Assembly: GCF_900099805.1 (NCBI RefSeq)
Contig: NZ_FNDR01000004.1
Coordinates: 62,001 to 126,000, forward strand
Source: Variovorax sp. OV700
GTDB lineage: Bacteria > Pseudomonadota > Gammaproteobacteria > Burkholderiales > Burkholderiaceae_C
Direction of reading: 5' to 3'
Length of the DNA stretch: 64,000 nt
The notes beneath the pieces are model-generated. The model had not been told where the DNA came from. It saw only the letters and a program-made list of their open reading frames with translations, and made no database searches. The translations under genes and the position numbers were made by a program. Positions 18,349-27,556 of the stretch are shown piece by piece. Numbering within the stretch: position 1 is the stretch's first letter; each line of letters opens with the position of its first letter.

Positions 18349-18395
18349 AAACAAAGCACGGAATCCGCATATGCAGAACCACTTTTTTGCGTTGC
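18349..18395 (-). promoter_or_regulatory. Possible degenerate copy 3 of the shared element
   Basis: Upstream of the flavoprotein gene, on its strand. GCAACGCAA (left arm) and GCTTTGTTT (right arm) flank a spacer with TTCTGCATATGCGG, comparable to TTCTACGCATATCCGG in copy 2. The spacer is three bases longer and the arms only partly match, so this is weaker than copies 1 and 2. Confidence 0.35.
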
Positions 18396-18861
18396 TCCAA
18401 CGAACCGCCTTCGCGAGCATGCCGCTGAAGATTGAGACCAGTTGGGCCGACCTTGCACTATCTCTCATCGAAGGTCCCGCGACACTGCAGCGCACGGCGC
18501 GCGGTGTTACCTGCGCTTAGGGCTGTGAAGAACGGTGAAACGGTTGCGCGCCAACGAGAAGCCAGCTTGGAACAATGCCAGGGTTCAGTGCCGCGGCCCA
18601 ACCGACGATAACCACAGGCACGTAAATACCCCCTTATCGGCAGTTGAAACGTAAGCGTCCGGCCAACCCGTCTTGATTCCTGCCGCTCTGGCTAGGAGCA
18701 TCGTGTTCACTACTCCACTTATTTCTCGGCGGACACGTGAACACTATCGAGGCGGCGGTAAAGGGAGGCCTATGCGTGGAAGACTTGTCTAGCTTTCCGC
18801 GTCGGTAATTTTTTGCCAAACACAGTTACCCTAGGTGCCACCAGCAGCAAAGAGGAGCGGC
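18396..18861. other. Intergenic, boundary of the lower-G+C island
   Basis: No supported gene. Codon bias and base composition change across this stretch, from G+C-rich operonic DNA on the left to mixed DNA on the right, so it may be the left edge of the accessory region. I found no tRNA end, integrase or clear direct repeat here. A ribosome-binding sequence AGAGGAG at its right end belongs to the next gene. Confidence 0.4.
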
Positions 18862-19863
18862 ATGTACACGCTGATCGAATCAAGGGGAGAAATTGCCAAA
18901 GCGCAAGATGCGCTTGAGGCGACCATTCGGCAGAACTTCAAGACGCGCGTTGTCAAGGACATCGGCTGGCAGGGCGGACGTCGCAAGCATCAAACGCTAA
19001 ATGTGCAGAGCGGCTATTGGTTCTACTCCGCGGACCACAAGGAAGGCGACAACCCAAAGCGCCTGAATTGGTTCGGAAAGCACGGCGATGGTCCAGGCGT
19101 TCAGATCGCCGTTGAAGTCAACGTTCCATATGCGGGCCGTAACGACATGCTCGCGGGCTTCTTCGCTCGTCACAACCAAACCGGTCGCGTCTATCTGTTC
19201 CATACTGGACGTGTGGGAGGCGGCGCGAAGGGCGTGAGCAAAGACGCGTTCCTCGCATGGAGCGCCCTTACGCCTGCGATTGTGCAAGATGCAAACGGAG
19301 ATCAGCGCAACGGAATTGTAGTAATGCCCATCGAAGGCAAAGGCGCAACGCGCTCCGCCATCGACTATGTGCAAAGCATCATTGACTTCAAGCAGGCCGT
19401 TCGTGATGGGGAAACCATCACGCCGGAGACCAAAGAACGCGAGAGGCTTCTCAAGGCCTACTACGAGGAGTCAAGCGGCAGGCGCAAAGGGAAAATCAAG
19501 GCGCGGGACATCGACTACGTATCGCGCCACGGTGAGGTAGTAAATGCGCTATCTGCATGGCGCACTGCTAGTGGCCTCGTTCCAGGCGAAAAGCTAGTCA
19601 AAAACGTGCTGATTGACCTGGGCCTTAAAAAGGCTGGTGGCCTGATTGAAGTCTACGAAGTCAAGACGAGTTCGTCGCGTGGTGACGTGTACATGGCAAT
19701 CGGTCAGTTGACCGTTCATTCTCCTAGTGAAAGCTGCCGGCGAATCATGGTGCTTCCAGCGGACGATGCGCTGAAAGCAGACCTCGCGGCAGCACTCCAA
19801 CGCAACGGCATCGAACTGATTCGCTACCGTCTCTCGGAGACAGACGCCAGAATCCTCGGCTAA
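18862..19863 (+). CDS. Hypothetical protein with PD-(D/E)XK-like C-terminus
   Basis: 333 aa; function not recognised. The C-terminal third reads LVKNVLIDLGLKKAGGLIEV then YEVKTSSSRGDVYMAIGQL, which fits a PD-(D/E)XK nuclease core: a preceding acidic region, E-x-K on a strand, then a helix with Q. The N-terminal 200 residues look soluble and have no motif I can name. AGAGGAG five bases before the ATG at 18862 fixes the start; a GTG at 18835 has no such site. It lies 237 bp before a DNA glycosylase-like gene on the same strand and beside a Septu locus, so a nucleic-acid defence role is plausible. Confidence 0.6.
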   Translation: MYTLIESRGEIAKAQDALEATIRQNFKTRVVKDIGWQGGRRKHQTLNVQSGYWFYSADHKEGDNPKRLNWFGKHGDGPGVQIAVEVNVPYAGRNDMLAGFFARHNQTGRVYLFHTGRVGGGAKGVSKDAFLAWSALTPAIVQDANGDQRNGIVVMPIEGKGATRSAIDYVQSIIDFKQAVRDGETITPETKERERLLKAYYEESSGRRKGKIKARDIDYVSRHGEVVNALSAWRTASGLVPGEKLVKNVLIDLGLKKAGGLIEVYEVKTSSSRGDVYMAIGQLTVHSPSESCRRIMVLPADDALKADLAAALQRNGIELIRYRLSETDARILG

Positions 19864-20100
19864 AGACTCCTGTTAGCAGGCCTGACTCGCTCCAACCTCA
19901 ACTATTCCCTCAGGTTTTCGGCGAAATCACCCGCGGTTCACGCGCTCGACCTGCTAGCCGAGCCGATCTCGGAGCTATCCCAAAGAAGCCTGGTTAGCAG
20001 AGCCGGACACTCTTACAGACAGTACCGGGGCCGGCTAGCGGCGCGCTATCCGCGTCGCTCGAGTTTCAAGGACGACAGTACAAAGGCGGAGGATTAAGAC

Positions 20101-20895
20101 GTGCATGCACATTGGAAGATCGACAAGGCTTCGCTGGCGAAATGGCGACAGTTGGTAGAAGACAACCGCCATAAAGCCTTGCCTCGCCGGCGGTATCTCT
20201 GGAATGTCAAGCGTCAATGCCCGGCGCTCACCGAGCAGTGGATCTGGACGGCTCTTATTGGATGTCAGGTCACCACCCAGCAGAAGTCAGGTCAAGGAAC
20301 GAGTGTCGATAACTTTTTGAAGTCGAGCAGCCCGGCGCTAAATGTCGAGAGATGTAGGCGTACGCGCGACCTCTACGCCCTTCTGGTGAAAGAACTTGAG
20401 CGCGCAAAACTGCGTCGCAGCACAACAATCGCCGAAAATCTTGTAGAGATCATGAGCCACTTGGAGGCAGGCGAATGGCAGAAATTACTCTGCCAGTTGG
20501 AAACCATCTCGAAGCGCACAGATTGGAGGGCTGAACGCGCCGTCGTCGACTACTTACTGAAGAAACATGAAGTTCCGGGGACGTCCAAGTCAAGGAAAAG
20601 GTATCCCGGCCTTGGACCAAAGCAGGCCCGCAATTTCGTGCAGTGGCTAGGCCTGTCCCGGCATGAGGTACCTATCGATAGTCGCGTTCTGAAGAAAATG
20701 AAGGAGTTCGGCACCACTTTTTTGCCCTCCGGTGCCGCACTTGGCGATGAGGCGGTGTACGTCTTCGTGCAGGACGGCTTGCAGCAAATTGCGGAATCGT
20801 TGGCTATTTACCCATGCATCTTGGATGCGTGTATCTTTGCTAGCTTCGATATCACAAGTGACGGTGACGCGGGTGAACCAGAAACCCAATCTTGA
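20101..20895 (+). CDS. HhH-GPD DNA glycosylase-like protein
   Basis: 264 aa. A helix-hairpin-helix YPGLGPKQARNFVQWLG is followed by VPIDSRVLKKM. In endonuclease III the equivalent positions are G-x-G-x-K and V-D-T-H, and both the catalytic Lys and Asp are retained here, so base excision with AP-lyase activity is possible. No Fe-S cysteine cluster is seen. It resembles the OGG-like thermostable 8-oxoguanine glycosylase group more than MutY. Its position in a defence island raises the possibility that it acts on modified phage bases; ordinary repair remains possible. The first codon is GTG, and an ATG (HAHWKID region) is not available downstream. Confidence 0.65.
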   Translation: MHAHWKIDKASLAKWRQLVEDNRHKALPRRRYLWNVKRQCPALTEQWIWTALIGCQVTTQQKSGQGTSVDNFLKSSSPALNVERCRRTRDLYALLVKELERAKLRRSTTIAENLVEIMSHLEAGEWQKLLCQLETISKRTDWRAERAVVDYLLKKHEVPGTSKSRKRYPGLGPKQARNFVQWLGLSRHEVPIDSRVLKKMKEFGTTFLPSGAALGDEAVYVFVQDGLQQIAESLAIYPCILDACIFASFDITSDGDAGEPETQS

Positions 20896-21156
20896 GCAGC
20901 CCGCGCTAGGCTTTTCTCTAGGCCCAGTTACGGTGGTTGGTGCCGCTAGCCCGTACTAACCTGCTAGCGGTGGTTCTGCTGGTGTTGGTCCCCAAGATCA
21001 TTGCCTTCGCGTTCATCCTCCTCTGGAACCCGCAACCAGACCGTGAAGTCCGCAATCTTGAGCGAAAGCCGTGCCATTCGATCCCACGAAAGTTCAATCT
21101 ATAAAGCAAGGCGTCCTTCTACGTTCATCGCGAAACTTTCTGAGCCCGATGACCAC

Positions 21157-22059
21157 CTAAGCGGCGGGCGGAGCGGGCACATCGAAACCGTTGGCACTGG
21201 GTGCGCCCTCAGTTTGTATCTTCTCATTTGCATAGCCCAGAAAGTCTGTGCAATGGGCCACGCCATGCCAAAGTCGGCTATCCCACGCATTGATCCCCAG
21301 ACGTTGCTGCGCCTCAGCGTAACGCCGCTGTACCACCCCATTGAGTGAAGCAACAGGCACTCCCTGAGGAAAGTACTGCCTCAGCTCGCCGATCAAGCCG
21401 CTAACCATGCTTGAAGCCTCTGCCGCAAAGCGATTGATTAAACCGAGACCCTCTAGGTGCCGCTGCGCGACCTCGCCCGCCGCCTGCAGCGCGCCCGTAC
21501 CTGCGCAGTAGTATTTGATCGCGAGCGCACCACCCGCCACCGTTACCTCGCAATGAAGAAGGGCTGTGCCTGCATCGACGGAAAAGTAGGGGTGGCAATA
21601 AAGCAGATGCGCTTCGTGAAAATGCTTGGACTTGCGATGATTGCAGCCGAAGCAGATGTACAGCAGATTCGAATGGTAGACCGCATACTCGGGAAATGAC
21701 TCCTTTGGCAGGTAGTGATCCCATGTCCTGGGGTCACTGAGCATGCAGTACGCGCACCGCTGAAGGTTGACTTCCGATTGAACTTTGAGCGCGGACAGAA
21801 TATTGTCCTTGTGCTTCGAAAGCGGAATGGTTCCTACGCCATAGCACGACTCGAGAGCGGCGCTCTCCTCATCTTTCCAAGCTTGTTTTTCAGGAGGTAC
21901 CATCGCGTCTATGGCTTCGTCGTACCCGTCGCACAGCTCAAAAACCTGGTCTTGCAAGTTGGTTAGGGTCGCTCTCGTTGCCCTGCGTTTCGACTTTATG
22001 ATGGTCGGAAGATACTCTCGGACATCTAGATCGGCAGCCTTTTGATTCCGCATCGTCAA
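21157..22059 (-). CDS. ptuB: HNH endonuclease, Septu PtuB-like
   Basis: 300 aa. A central zinc-type HNH domain is visible: CAYCMLSDPRTWDHYLPKE supplies the first C-x2-C and the D-H, and LLYICFGCNHRKSKHF the second C-x2-C with N and H. D-H-Y-L-P-K is characteristic of PtuB. It overlaps the ATPase gene stop by four bases (ATGA), so the two are translated together as in Septu systems, where PtuB cuts DNA or RNA under control of the PtuA ATPase. The flanking helical regions are not recognised. Confidence 0.82.
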   Translation of the reverse strand: MTMRNQKAADLDVREYLPTIIKSKRRATRATLTNLQDQVFELCDGYDEAIDAMVPPEKQAWKDEESAALESCYGVGTIPLSKHKDNILSALKVQSEVNLQRCAYCMLSDPRTWDHYLPKESFPEYAVYHSNLLYICFGCNHRKSKHFHEAHLLYCHPYFSVDAGTALLHCEVTVAGGALAIKYYCAGTGALQAAGEVAQRHLEGLGLINRFAAEASSMVSGLIGELRQYFPQGVPVASLNGVVQRRYAEAQQRLGINAWDSRLWHGVAHCTDFLGYANEKIQTEGAPSANGFDVPAPPAA

Positions 22060-23561
22060 GCGTCCTTTGCAGTACGCAATGACTCGAGATACATGTCGGC
22101 GTTCAGGCTGAGTTGCCCGCCAAACCGCTGTCGCACGGCTTCTACGTCGCCACCATCGTCGTCAAGCATTCGCTCGAGCACAGCTCGATAGTCCCTATCT
22201 GTATCGGGCGACGCAAACACGAATCGTGTTATCTCCGACACGCTTTCCCCGAAAGTCTGAAACGTCGGCTTAACGACCATCGGCGTCATTCGGTCACGGC
22301 GGATCACGTGCACGCATTCCTTCGGCAACTGTTGGATCACCAGCGGAGAGTGCGTGGCGACAATCGAGAAGGAGTCTTGATGCTCAAGCACTTCGTTGAG
22401 CGCCTGCAGAAGCCCTGTAAGCAACTGCGGATGGAGGTGGAGCTCTGGCTCGTCAAAGAGGATCAACGTACGCGGCCGGATCCTCGAAATAATGTGGATG
22501 ATGCAGTTGATCGCAAGCCGCTGCCCAGCACTTAACCGTTGGTACATTTTCTTATTGTTCTCGGGCTCCTCGACAAAAGATTCGAGATCATCAACCCGTA
22601 CCAAATTCTGCAGTACTCGTTTTAAAAGATCACGCTTGTCTTGCGTCATGTCGCGGACCAAAACGGCCCGAATCTCCTTTAGCAGGTCGTCCTTCGTTTT
22701 TAGCCGCCCCTGCGGGTGCTGCAACCCGCAGTAGCTGTACTGAAATTCTTCACCCTGCAGCTGCGTGGGCCGCTCGAACTCGTCGAACGCACTAAACGAA
22801 ACGGCAACAACCGAGTAGATAGATGGCACCGGCGAGATGGAGTCATCCGACTGTAGAGCCGAACGCTTTTCCTTAATCGCTTGCTTCGAAAAGCGACTCA
22901 GCAGGATAGCTAGACGAGCCATGACTTGGGTCTTGCCGACACCGTTTAGCCCAACGATCGAATGCATTCGCCGCGGAACCCCGTCGAGGGATTCGAAGTC
23001 GAATGCAAACTCGTGGGCTGCGCTGGCACCCTCGAGCTTAATTGCCGCCGAAAAGCTGCTAATGAGAGTGGAGCCCCCGCCAAAGCGGGCACCGGCCGTG
23101 TCCAGCAAAACACGGGCTTCCGAATCGCGTAGCAACGAGATCTTGAAGCATTGGTCGGATTGAAACCGCTGCCTTACGGCCGGTAGATACGAACAGTCGC
23201 GGAGTGTGCTCAGCAGGGCTTGCGCGAGGTCCATTTCCACTTGCATGAGCTTGTCGTAGTAATCGGAGCCGGAGCCCAGCGAGCAGACGTCTCTCAGCAA
23301 TCGTGTTGGGATCCTGTCTCCGCTGCCCAGTTTCTGAAAGGGCCTGTTGTCTACGCCCTCTGCTTGGTTCGGCTTCATGATCTTCACGTCACCGAGATTC
23401 TTGACACTGCCCAGTCCAAACCCAGGCGCTAATCGCAGCTGTGCCTTAAACAGCGTGTAGTACGCGTAGTCGTTCCAGTTGTCTCGCTCAAGCACGACAC
23501 ACGGATAGGATTTTTCCGGAAGGGTGACCGACGCGTGCCGGTCGCGAATATAAACGTCCAT
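22056..23561 (-). CDS. ptuA: AAA/OLD-like ATPase, Septu PtuA-like
   Basis: 501 aa. Walker A is SIVGLNGVGKTQVM near residue 205, unusually late because about 200 residues of an N-terminal domain precede it. The ABC-type signature QRLSAGQRLAIN and Walker B RTLILFDEPELHLHP with the following FSIVATHSP identify an OLD/RecF-like ATPase. The partner HNH gene overlaps its stop codon, so the pair is best read as a Septu antiviral system. The long N-terminal extension may be a sensor domain; other ATPase-HNH systems such as retron effectors are possible, but no retron RT is nearby. Confidence 0.82.
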   Translation of the reverse strand: MDVYIRDRHASVTLPEKSYPCVVLERDNWNDYAYYTLFKAQLRLAPGFGLGSVKNLGDVKIMKPNQAEGVDNRPFQKLGSGDRIPTRLLRDVCSLGSGSDYYDKLMQVEMDLAQALLSTLRDCSYLPAVRQRFQSDQCFKISLLRDSEARVLLDTAGARFGGGSTLISSFSAAIKLEGASAAHEFAFDFESLDGVPRRMHSIVGLNGVGKTQVMARLAILLSRFSKQAIKEKRSALQSDDSISPVPSIYSVVAVSFSAFDEFERPTQLQGEEFQYSYCGLQHPQGRLKTKDDLLKEIRAVLVRDMTQDKRDLLKRVLQNLVRVDDLESFVEEPENNKKMYQRLSAGQRLAINCIIHIISRIRPRTLILFDEPELHLHPQLLTGLLQALNEVLEHQDSFSIVATHSPLVIQQLPKECVHVIRRDRMTPMVVKPTFQTFGESVSEITRFVFASPDTDRDYRAVLERMLDDDGGDVEAVRQRFGGQLSLNADMYLESLRTAKDA

Positions 23562-23760
23562 GAACGGGGGTCCTAGTGCGCTAACTGACTTCGATTAGGG
23601 TTAGTGACCGCGCGGTGCCAGTCAGGTCTGGTACTTGCGAAAGCCCGATCCGGATCAACCCGCAGCAGTTGTGGGCGAAACCGTCCAATTGCAGATACTT
23701 GGCGTTCGGCCCCGGATCTTAAGTAGCGTAGGTCGTGAGCCGTGTCGGCAGATCGAACGG

Positions 23761-24708
23761 TCATTCAGCGACCCAAGGAGGCAGTTGCTCCAGCAGGAAC
23801 TCGTACAGGCACTTGGCCGCTCTCGGCAGTTCTCGGTTCGCCCGCTCCAACCACATTTCGGAAGATGGCAACTTCGGGAAGCCTTCCTCGGGCGTCAACA
23901 CCCGCATGTCTGCTACAGGGCGAATCGTCGCTTCTTGAAAAACCCCCACCGCCAATCCCGCCAGAACTGACGCCTTCAACACCTCTACGCTGGAGCTCTC
24001 CTGCACCACCACCCAGGGCTGACCGACAGCCGTCAGCGCCTCTTCCCCCCATCGCCTGAGGAGCGATCCTTGTGGGAGCAGCGCGAGGGGGACGGGCCGC
24101 TTGTGCTGAGGCGAAGCTCTCTTCGAAACTGCCCACACCACCGGATCTTTGCGCAGAAGGAGACCGTTGCCTTCGCCGCCCTGAAAGGCGTTGATCGTGA
24201 GATCGAACGCCGGTCCGAGCTTTCGTTGCATCTCTTCGGCCACGCCCACTTGCAAGTCGATGTGAATGGCCGGATAGAGCTCAGAGAACTCGGCCAGCAG
24301 AGACGGCAGCACAGTGGTGGCATAGAGATTCGTCGCTCCCATGCGCACCGAGCCACTAACAATGCCAGGCCGCAACTTGTCCATCGCCTCGTTGTTTAGG
24401 GCCAGCAATCGCCGGGCGTAGTCGAGCAGCACTCTGCCCTGCTCCGTCAATCTCAGCTGCCTCGTCGGTTTTTCGAACAGATCGATCCCGGTGCAATCTT
24501 CAAGGCGCGCGATCTGCTGGCTGATCGCAGCCTGGGTGCGATGCAGGTATTGCGCCGCGGGCGTGTAGCCGTTGCATTCGACCACCGCAACAAACGCCCG
24601 CAGCAGTTCAGGAGCCAGCAGACGGCCTCGAAGCATGTCCTTGCGATCCGCAGCCTGGCCGTGCTCCTTCGGGCGCAACGGCGGTTGCAATTGGGCGTCT
24701 GAATTCAT
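23761..24708 (-). CDS. LysR-family transcriptional regulator
   Basis: 315 aa. The DNA-binding helix-turn-helix is LLRAFVAVVECNGYTPAAQY then RTQAAISQQIARLEDCTG and LRLTEQGRVLLDYARR. The effector-binding domain is of normal length and ends PPWVAE. The start is uncertain: the Met at 24708 adds a 24-residue tail before the domain, and the Met at 24636 has AAGGAC directly upstream. It is divergent from the small exported protein/TauD/MFS genes, which it probably regulates. Confidence 0.9.
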   Translation of the reverse strand: MNSDAQLQPPLRPKEHGQAADRKDMLRGRLLAPELLRAFVAVVECNGYTPAAQYLHRTQAAISQQIARLEDCTGIDLFEKPTRQLRLTEQGRVLLDYARRLLALNNEAMDKLRPGIVSGSVRMGATNLYATTVLPSLLAEFSELYPAIHIDLQVGVAEEMQRKLGPAFDLTINAFQGGEGNGLLLRKDPVVWAVSKRASPQHKRPVPLALLPQGSLLRRWGEEALTAVGQPWVVVQESSSVEVLKASVLAGLAVGVFQEATIRPVADMRVLTPEEGFPKLPSSEMWLERANRELPRAAKCLYEFLLEQLPPWVAE

Positions 24709-24979
24709 TCTCTTTTGTCCCTGCGGCTACTCCCCACGAGATCAGTTTACGCGAAAGCGCCAGCAATGACGCACGCTCGGTTGTGTCAATGAAACTGCGA
24801 TTTCGACGCTCGCACGCGGCCATAGCGGCCTTCGACATAAAAAAGGAGCTGGCTGGATTCTCGAAAACATCACGAACCGTTATGCGCTCCATAAATATTA
24901 ATTGTTTGCTGCTTCCCGTCGCTCACAAATACGATGCTTTCGAGAAAAGACACATCAACACCCTTACCGCCATCAATAA

Positions 24980-25270
24980 ATGATCAGAAAATCTGCAGTC
25001 CTGCTTGTCAGTGCCCTTTGGATGGCGAACGCTATGTCTGCGTCTCAGTCACCCGTAGACAAGTTCGTTGCCGATAAAGAGTTCTGCGCGTACATGGCCT
25101 CCCTCCCGGAGAACGAAAGCGAGACCTTCCTGACGCGTTATCAGGCAGCGATGAACGCGGCCGTTTCCTTTGTCCGCAAGAAAAATCCAAGAGCAACAGA
25201 CACCCAAGCCATATTCTCAATTAAAGCAAGGTGTGATGTAGCCCTCAATGGACTGGCTCATTTCAAATAA
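24980..25270 (+). CDS. Small exported protein of unknown function
   Basis: 96 aa. The N-terminus SAVLLVSALWMANAMSA is a signal peptide with cleavage likely after AMSA. The mature part is about 77 residues with two cysteines (KEFCAYM and IKARCDVAL) that could form a disulfide in the periplasm. No family recognised. It starts the plus-strand cluster that continues 24 bp later with the dioxygenase. Confidence 0.6.
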   Translation: MIRKSAVLLVSALWMANAMSASQSPVDKFVADKEFCAYMASLPENESETFLTRYQAAMNAAVSFVRKKNPRATDTQAIFSIKARCDVALNGLAHFK

Positions 25271-25294
25271 ACCGATAGCAAGGGGGATTAAGAA

Positions 25295-26191
25295 ATGTCA
25301 GACACAACGACTGTTCGAAAAGAGGAGTCTATGCAGACTCTTCCACTTTCTGGCGGACTGGGAGCCGAATTACGTGGCGTGTTCATTCACAGTCATATGC
25401 CGCAAGGCGAAGTTGACTTCATCTATCAGATGCTTTTAAAGCACCGGGTGGTGTTTTTCAGAAACCAGCACCAGATAACTGACCAGTCGCAGAGGGATTT
25501 CGCCCGCAACTTTGGCGAGATCGTCAGCCATCCCACGGTCGCGGCTCAGGAAGAGCCAACAATCCTCGAACTCCACTCTCACAGAGGCGGGCGCGCCAAC
25601 TCGTGGCATACCGACGTCACCTTCGATCTGCGCCCGCCCAAGCTCTCCATTCTTCGCGCTGTCACGCTCCCTGACCTTGGAGGCGACACGGTGTGGGCGA
25701 ACACGGTCGCCGCATACGACCGGTTGCCCAGCAACCTCAAGGCGTTGGCCGAAAAGCTCTGGGCGGTCCACGGTAATGACTTCGACTACGCCGCGAGTCG
25801 CGTCGAACTGCTGCATGACGAGACATCCAAGAAGTACCGTCGGCAGTATGCCGCGCAGGTCATCAAGACCGAGCACCCCGTCGTGCGCGTGCATCCCGAC
25901 ACGGGCGAGAGGAGCCTGCTCCTGGGCCACTACACGCAGCGCTTCGTGAACTGCAACACCTTCGAGTCAGACCGTCTGTACGAGATCTTCCAGGCGCACA
26001 TCACCCGTCTGGAAAACACCATCCGGTGGCGTTGGGCACCGGGCGACGTGGCCATGTGGGACAACCGTTCGACGCAGCACTACGCGATTAATGACTATGG
26101 CGACAGGACCCGTGTGATGCGACGCGTCACGATCGTGGGCGATGTGCCAGTGTCGATAGACGGCTCTCCGAGTCGAGTGCACGAGCAATGA
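25295..26191 (+). CDS. TauD/TfdA-family Fe(II)/2-oxoglutarate dioxygenase
   Basis: 298 aa. The metal triad is clear: H-x-D in SWHTDVTF and the distal His in NRSTQHYAIND, with the 2-oxoglutarate-binding Arg in RTRVMRRVTI. TauD-like surroundings are ELRGVFIHSHMP near the start and LLKHRVVFFRNQ. GGGGGA eight bases before the ATG supports the start. TauD relatives release sulfite from sulfonates or open aryloxyalkanoates; the particular substrate cannot be read. Adjacent MFS and LysR genes suggest uptake and use of an organic sulfonate or similar compound. Confidence 0.9.
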   Translation: MSDTTTVRKEESMQTLPLSGGLGAELRGVFIHSHMPQGEVDFIYQMLLKHRVVFFRNQHQITDQSQRDFARNFGEIVSHPTVAAQEEPTILELHSHRGGRANSWHTDVTFDLRPPKLSILRAVTLPDLGGDTVWANTVAAYDRLPSNLKALAEKLWAVHGNDFDYAASRVELLHDETSKKYRRQYAAQVIKTEHPVVRVHPDTGERSLLLGHYTQRFVNCNTFESDRLYEIFQAHITRLENTIRWRWAPGDVAMWDNRSTQHYAINDYGDRTRVMRRVTIVGDVPVSIDGSPSRVHEQ

Positions 26192-26213
26192 CGAGTAGCC
26201 GCCGCGGGCTGCC

Positions 26214-27413
26214 ATGACCAGTCATGCCGCTGGAAGCAATACGTCGAGCGTATCGACCACACGTGGCTTCTTGCACGGACTCGTCGGCCTGTCCTTGTTG
26301 ATGGGCCTGAGCATCGGCTACTCCCGCGTAATCACGACGCTCTACGCCGTCAAAATGGACGCGCAGGGCTGGATGCTCGCCGCGGTGGCCGTGTCCCAGA
26401 GCATTGGGATGCTGATACTGGCCACTTCAGCCGGGCGGTGGGTTGATGCTCACGGTGCACGCGCCGTTTTCATCGTGGGATCGGCATGGGGCATGGGCAT
26501 CTGTTTGCTGACTCCGCTGGTACCGACCTTCCCGGCCCTGCTGCTGTTCACCGCGGCCGCAAGCCTGGCCATGCCACCTCGGTTCGTGTCGATCAACACC
26601 ATCTTCCTCAGTCGGCTCCAGGAACTTGGCAAACAGCGCGCCGGATGGTTTCGGGCGGCCCATGTCATCGGCATGACGTTTTTGGGCGCCGTGCTGGCAA
26701 CCACACTGTTCCCGATGTATGGGCCAGTACTTGCCTTCTGGGGAGCCGCTGCGATCTTTGGCCTGAACATTCTGGTGTTTCTGCTGGGCATCGGTCGCAA
26801 CAGGACGACGAAGCGCAACCCCCAACAGATTAGCAAGCGAAGTTCGTTGCCGCAGCTGTTCAAGTCGACGCTGGCAAAACAGGTTGCGATCAGAGAATTT
26901 TCGATTCAGTCGCTGAACGCCTACTTCGCCTTTTACATCGTAATCATCGCCCTGCGCTACCTGCATCTGCCCGCGCGTACGGCGGGTTTCTTGGTCGCGG
27001 CACAGGGCTTGGCATTCGTCTTCACGTTGGTGATGGCCGGAAAAATCGCAATCCTTCGCCCCCGCGGCAGCCGGACTTTTGGCGGATTGATGGTGGTGGG
27101 CGCCCTGATCGGGCTTGCGACATCAAGTGCGACGGCCGCGATGTATTTGTACGCCTCGTTGCTGGGGTGTGGTCTCGGCTTACTGCAGATCATCAACCTC
27201 ACGGAGTTCGCCGTATTGGGCGAGACGATCGGCTTCAGCCAAGCGGCGTCGGTCAACGCGCTTGCGGGCCCCAGTGGAGGTGTCTTCGGGGGCCTGCTGG
27301 GTGGCCTGATGGAACACTGGATCGCGCCTCAACCGTTGTTCCTTGCTTTCGTTCCGCTCTTCGCCCTGCTGGCCTTGGCTCTGCCGAACAAGCAAACTAC
27401 ACCTAGCATGTGA
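26214..27413 (+). CDS. MFS transporter
   Basis: 399 aa with about 12 hydrophobic segments. The first helices (GLVGLSLLMGLSIGYSRVI) and the inter-helix loop SAGRWVDAHGARAVF (motif A with G-x3-D-x-x-G-x-R) mark an MFS carrier. A basic cytoplasmic loop (GRNRTTKRNPQQ) splits the two halves. It begins 22 bp after the TauD-like gene, so it probably moves that enzyme's substrate or product. No substrate motif is recognised. Confidence 0.88.
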   Translation: MTSHAAGSNTSSVSTTRGFLHGLVGLSLLMGLSIGYSRVITTLYAVKMDAQGWMLAAVAVSQSIGMLILATSAGRWVDAHGARAVFIVGSAWGMGICLLTPLVPTFPALLLFTAAASLAMPPRFVSINTIFLSRLQELGKQRAGWFRAAHVIGMTFLGAVLATTLFPMYGPVLAFWGAAAIFGLNILVFLLGIGRNRTTKRNPQQISKRSSLPQLFKSTLAKQVAIREFSIQSLNAYFAFYIVIIALRYLHLPARTAGFLVAAQGLAFVFTLVMAGKIAILRPRGSRTFGGLMVVGALIGLATSSATAAMYLYASLLGCGLGLLQIINLTEFAVLGETIGFSQAASVNALAGPSGGVFGGLLGGLMEHWIAPQPLFLAFVPLFALLALALPNKQTTPSM

Positions 27414-27556
27414 TTCCTCACCAGCTCTGCACCTCAGCACACGCTCAGCGCGCACTGACGGGACTGCACGCCTTTCACACGGGCATACGTAACGCCAAGT
27501 CTTGATGATCACTAGCCAGTATTCGATATCCAACTAACCGCGCAATCATCGAGAAT

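Noticed and set aside
21157..23561. Reading the ATPase-HNH pair as a retron effector
   Set aside because: No reverse transcriptase or msr/msd-like region lies in the neighbourhood.
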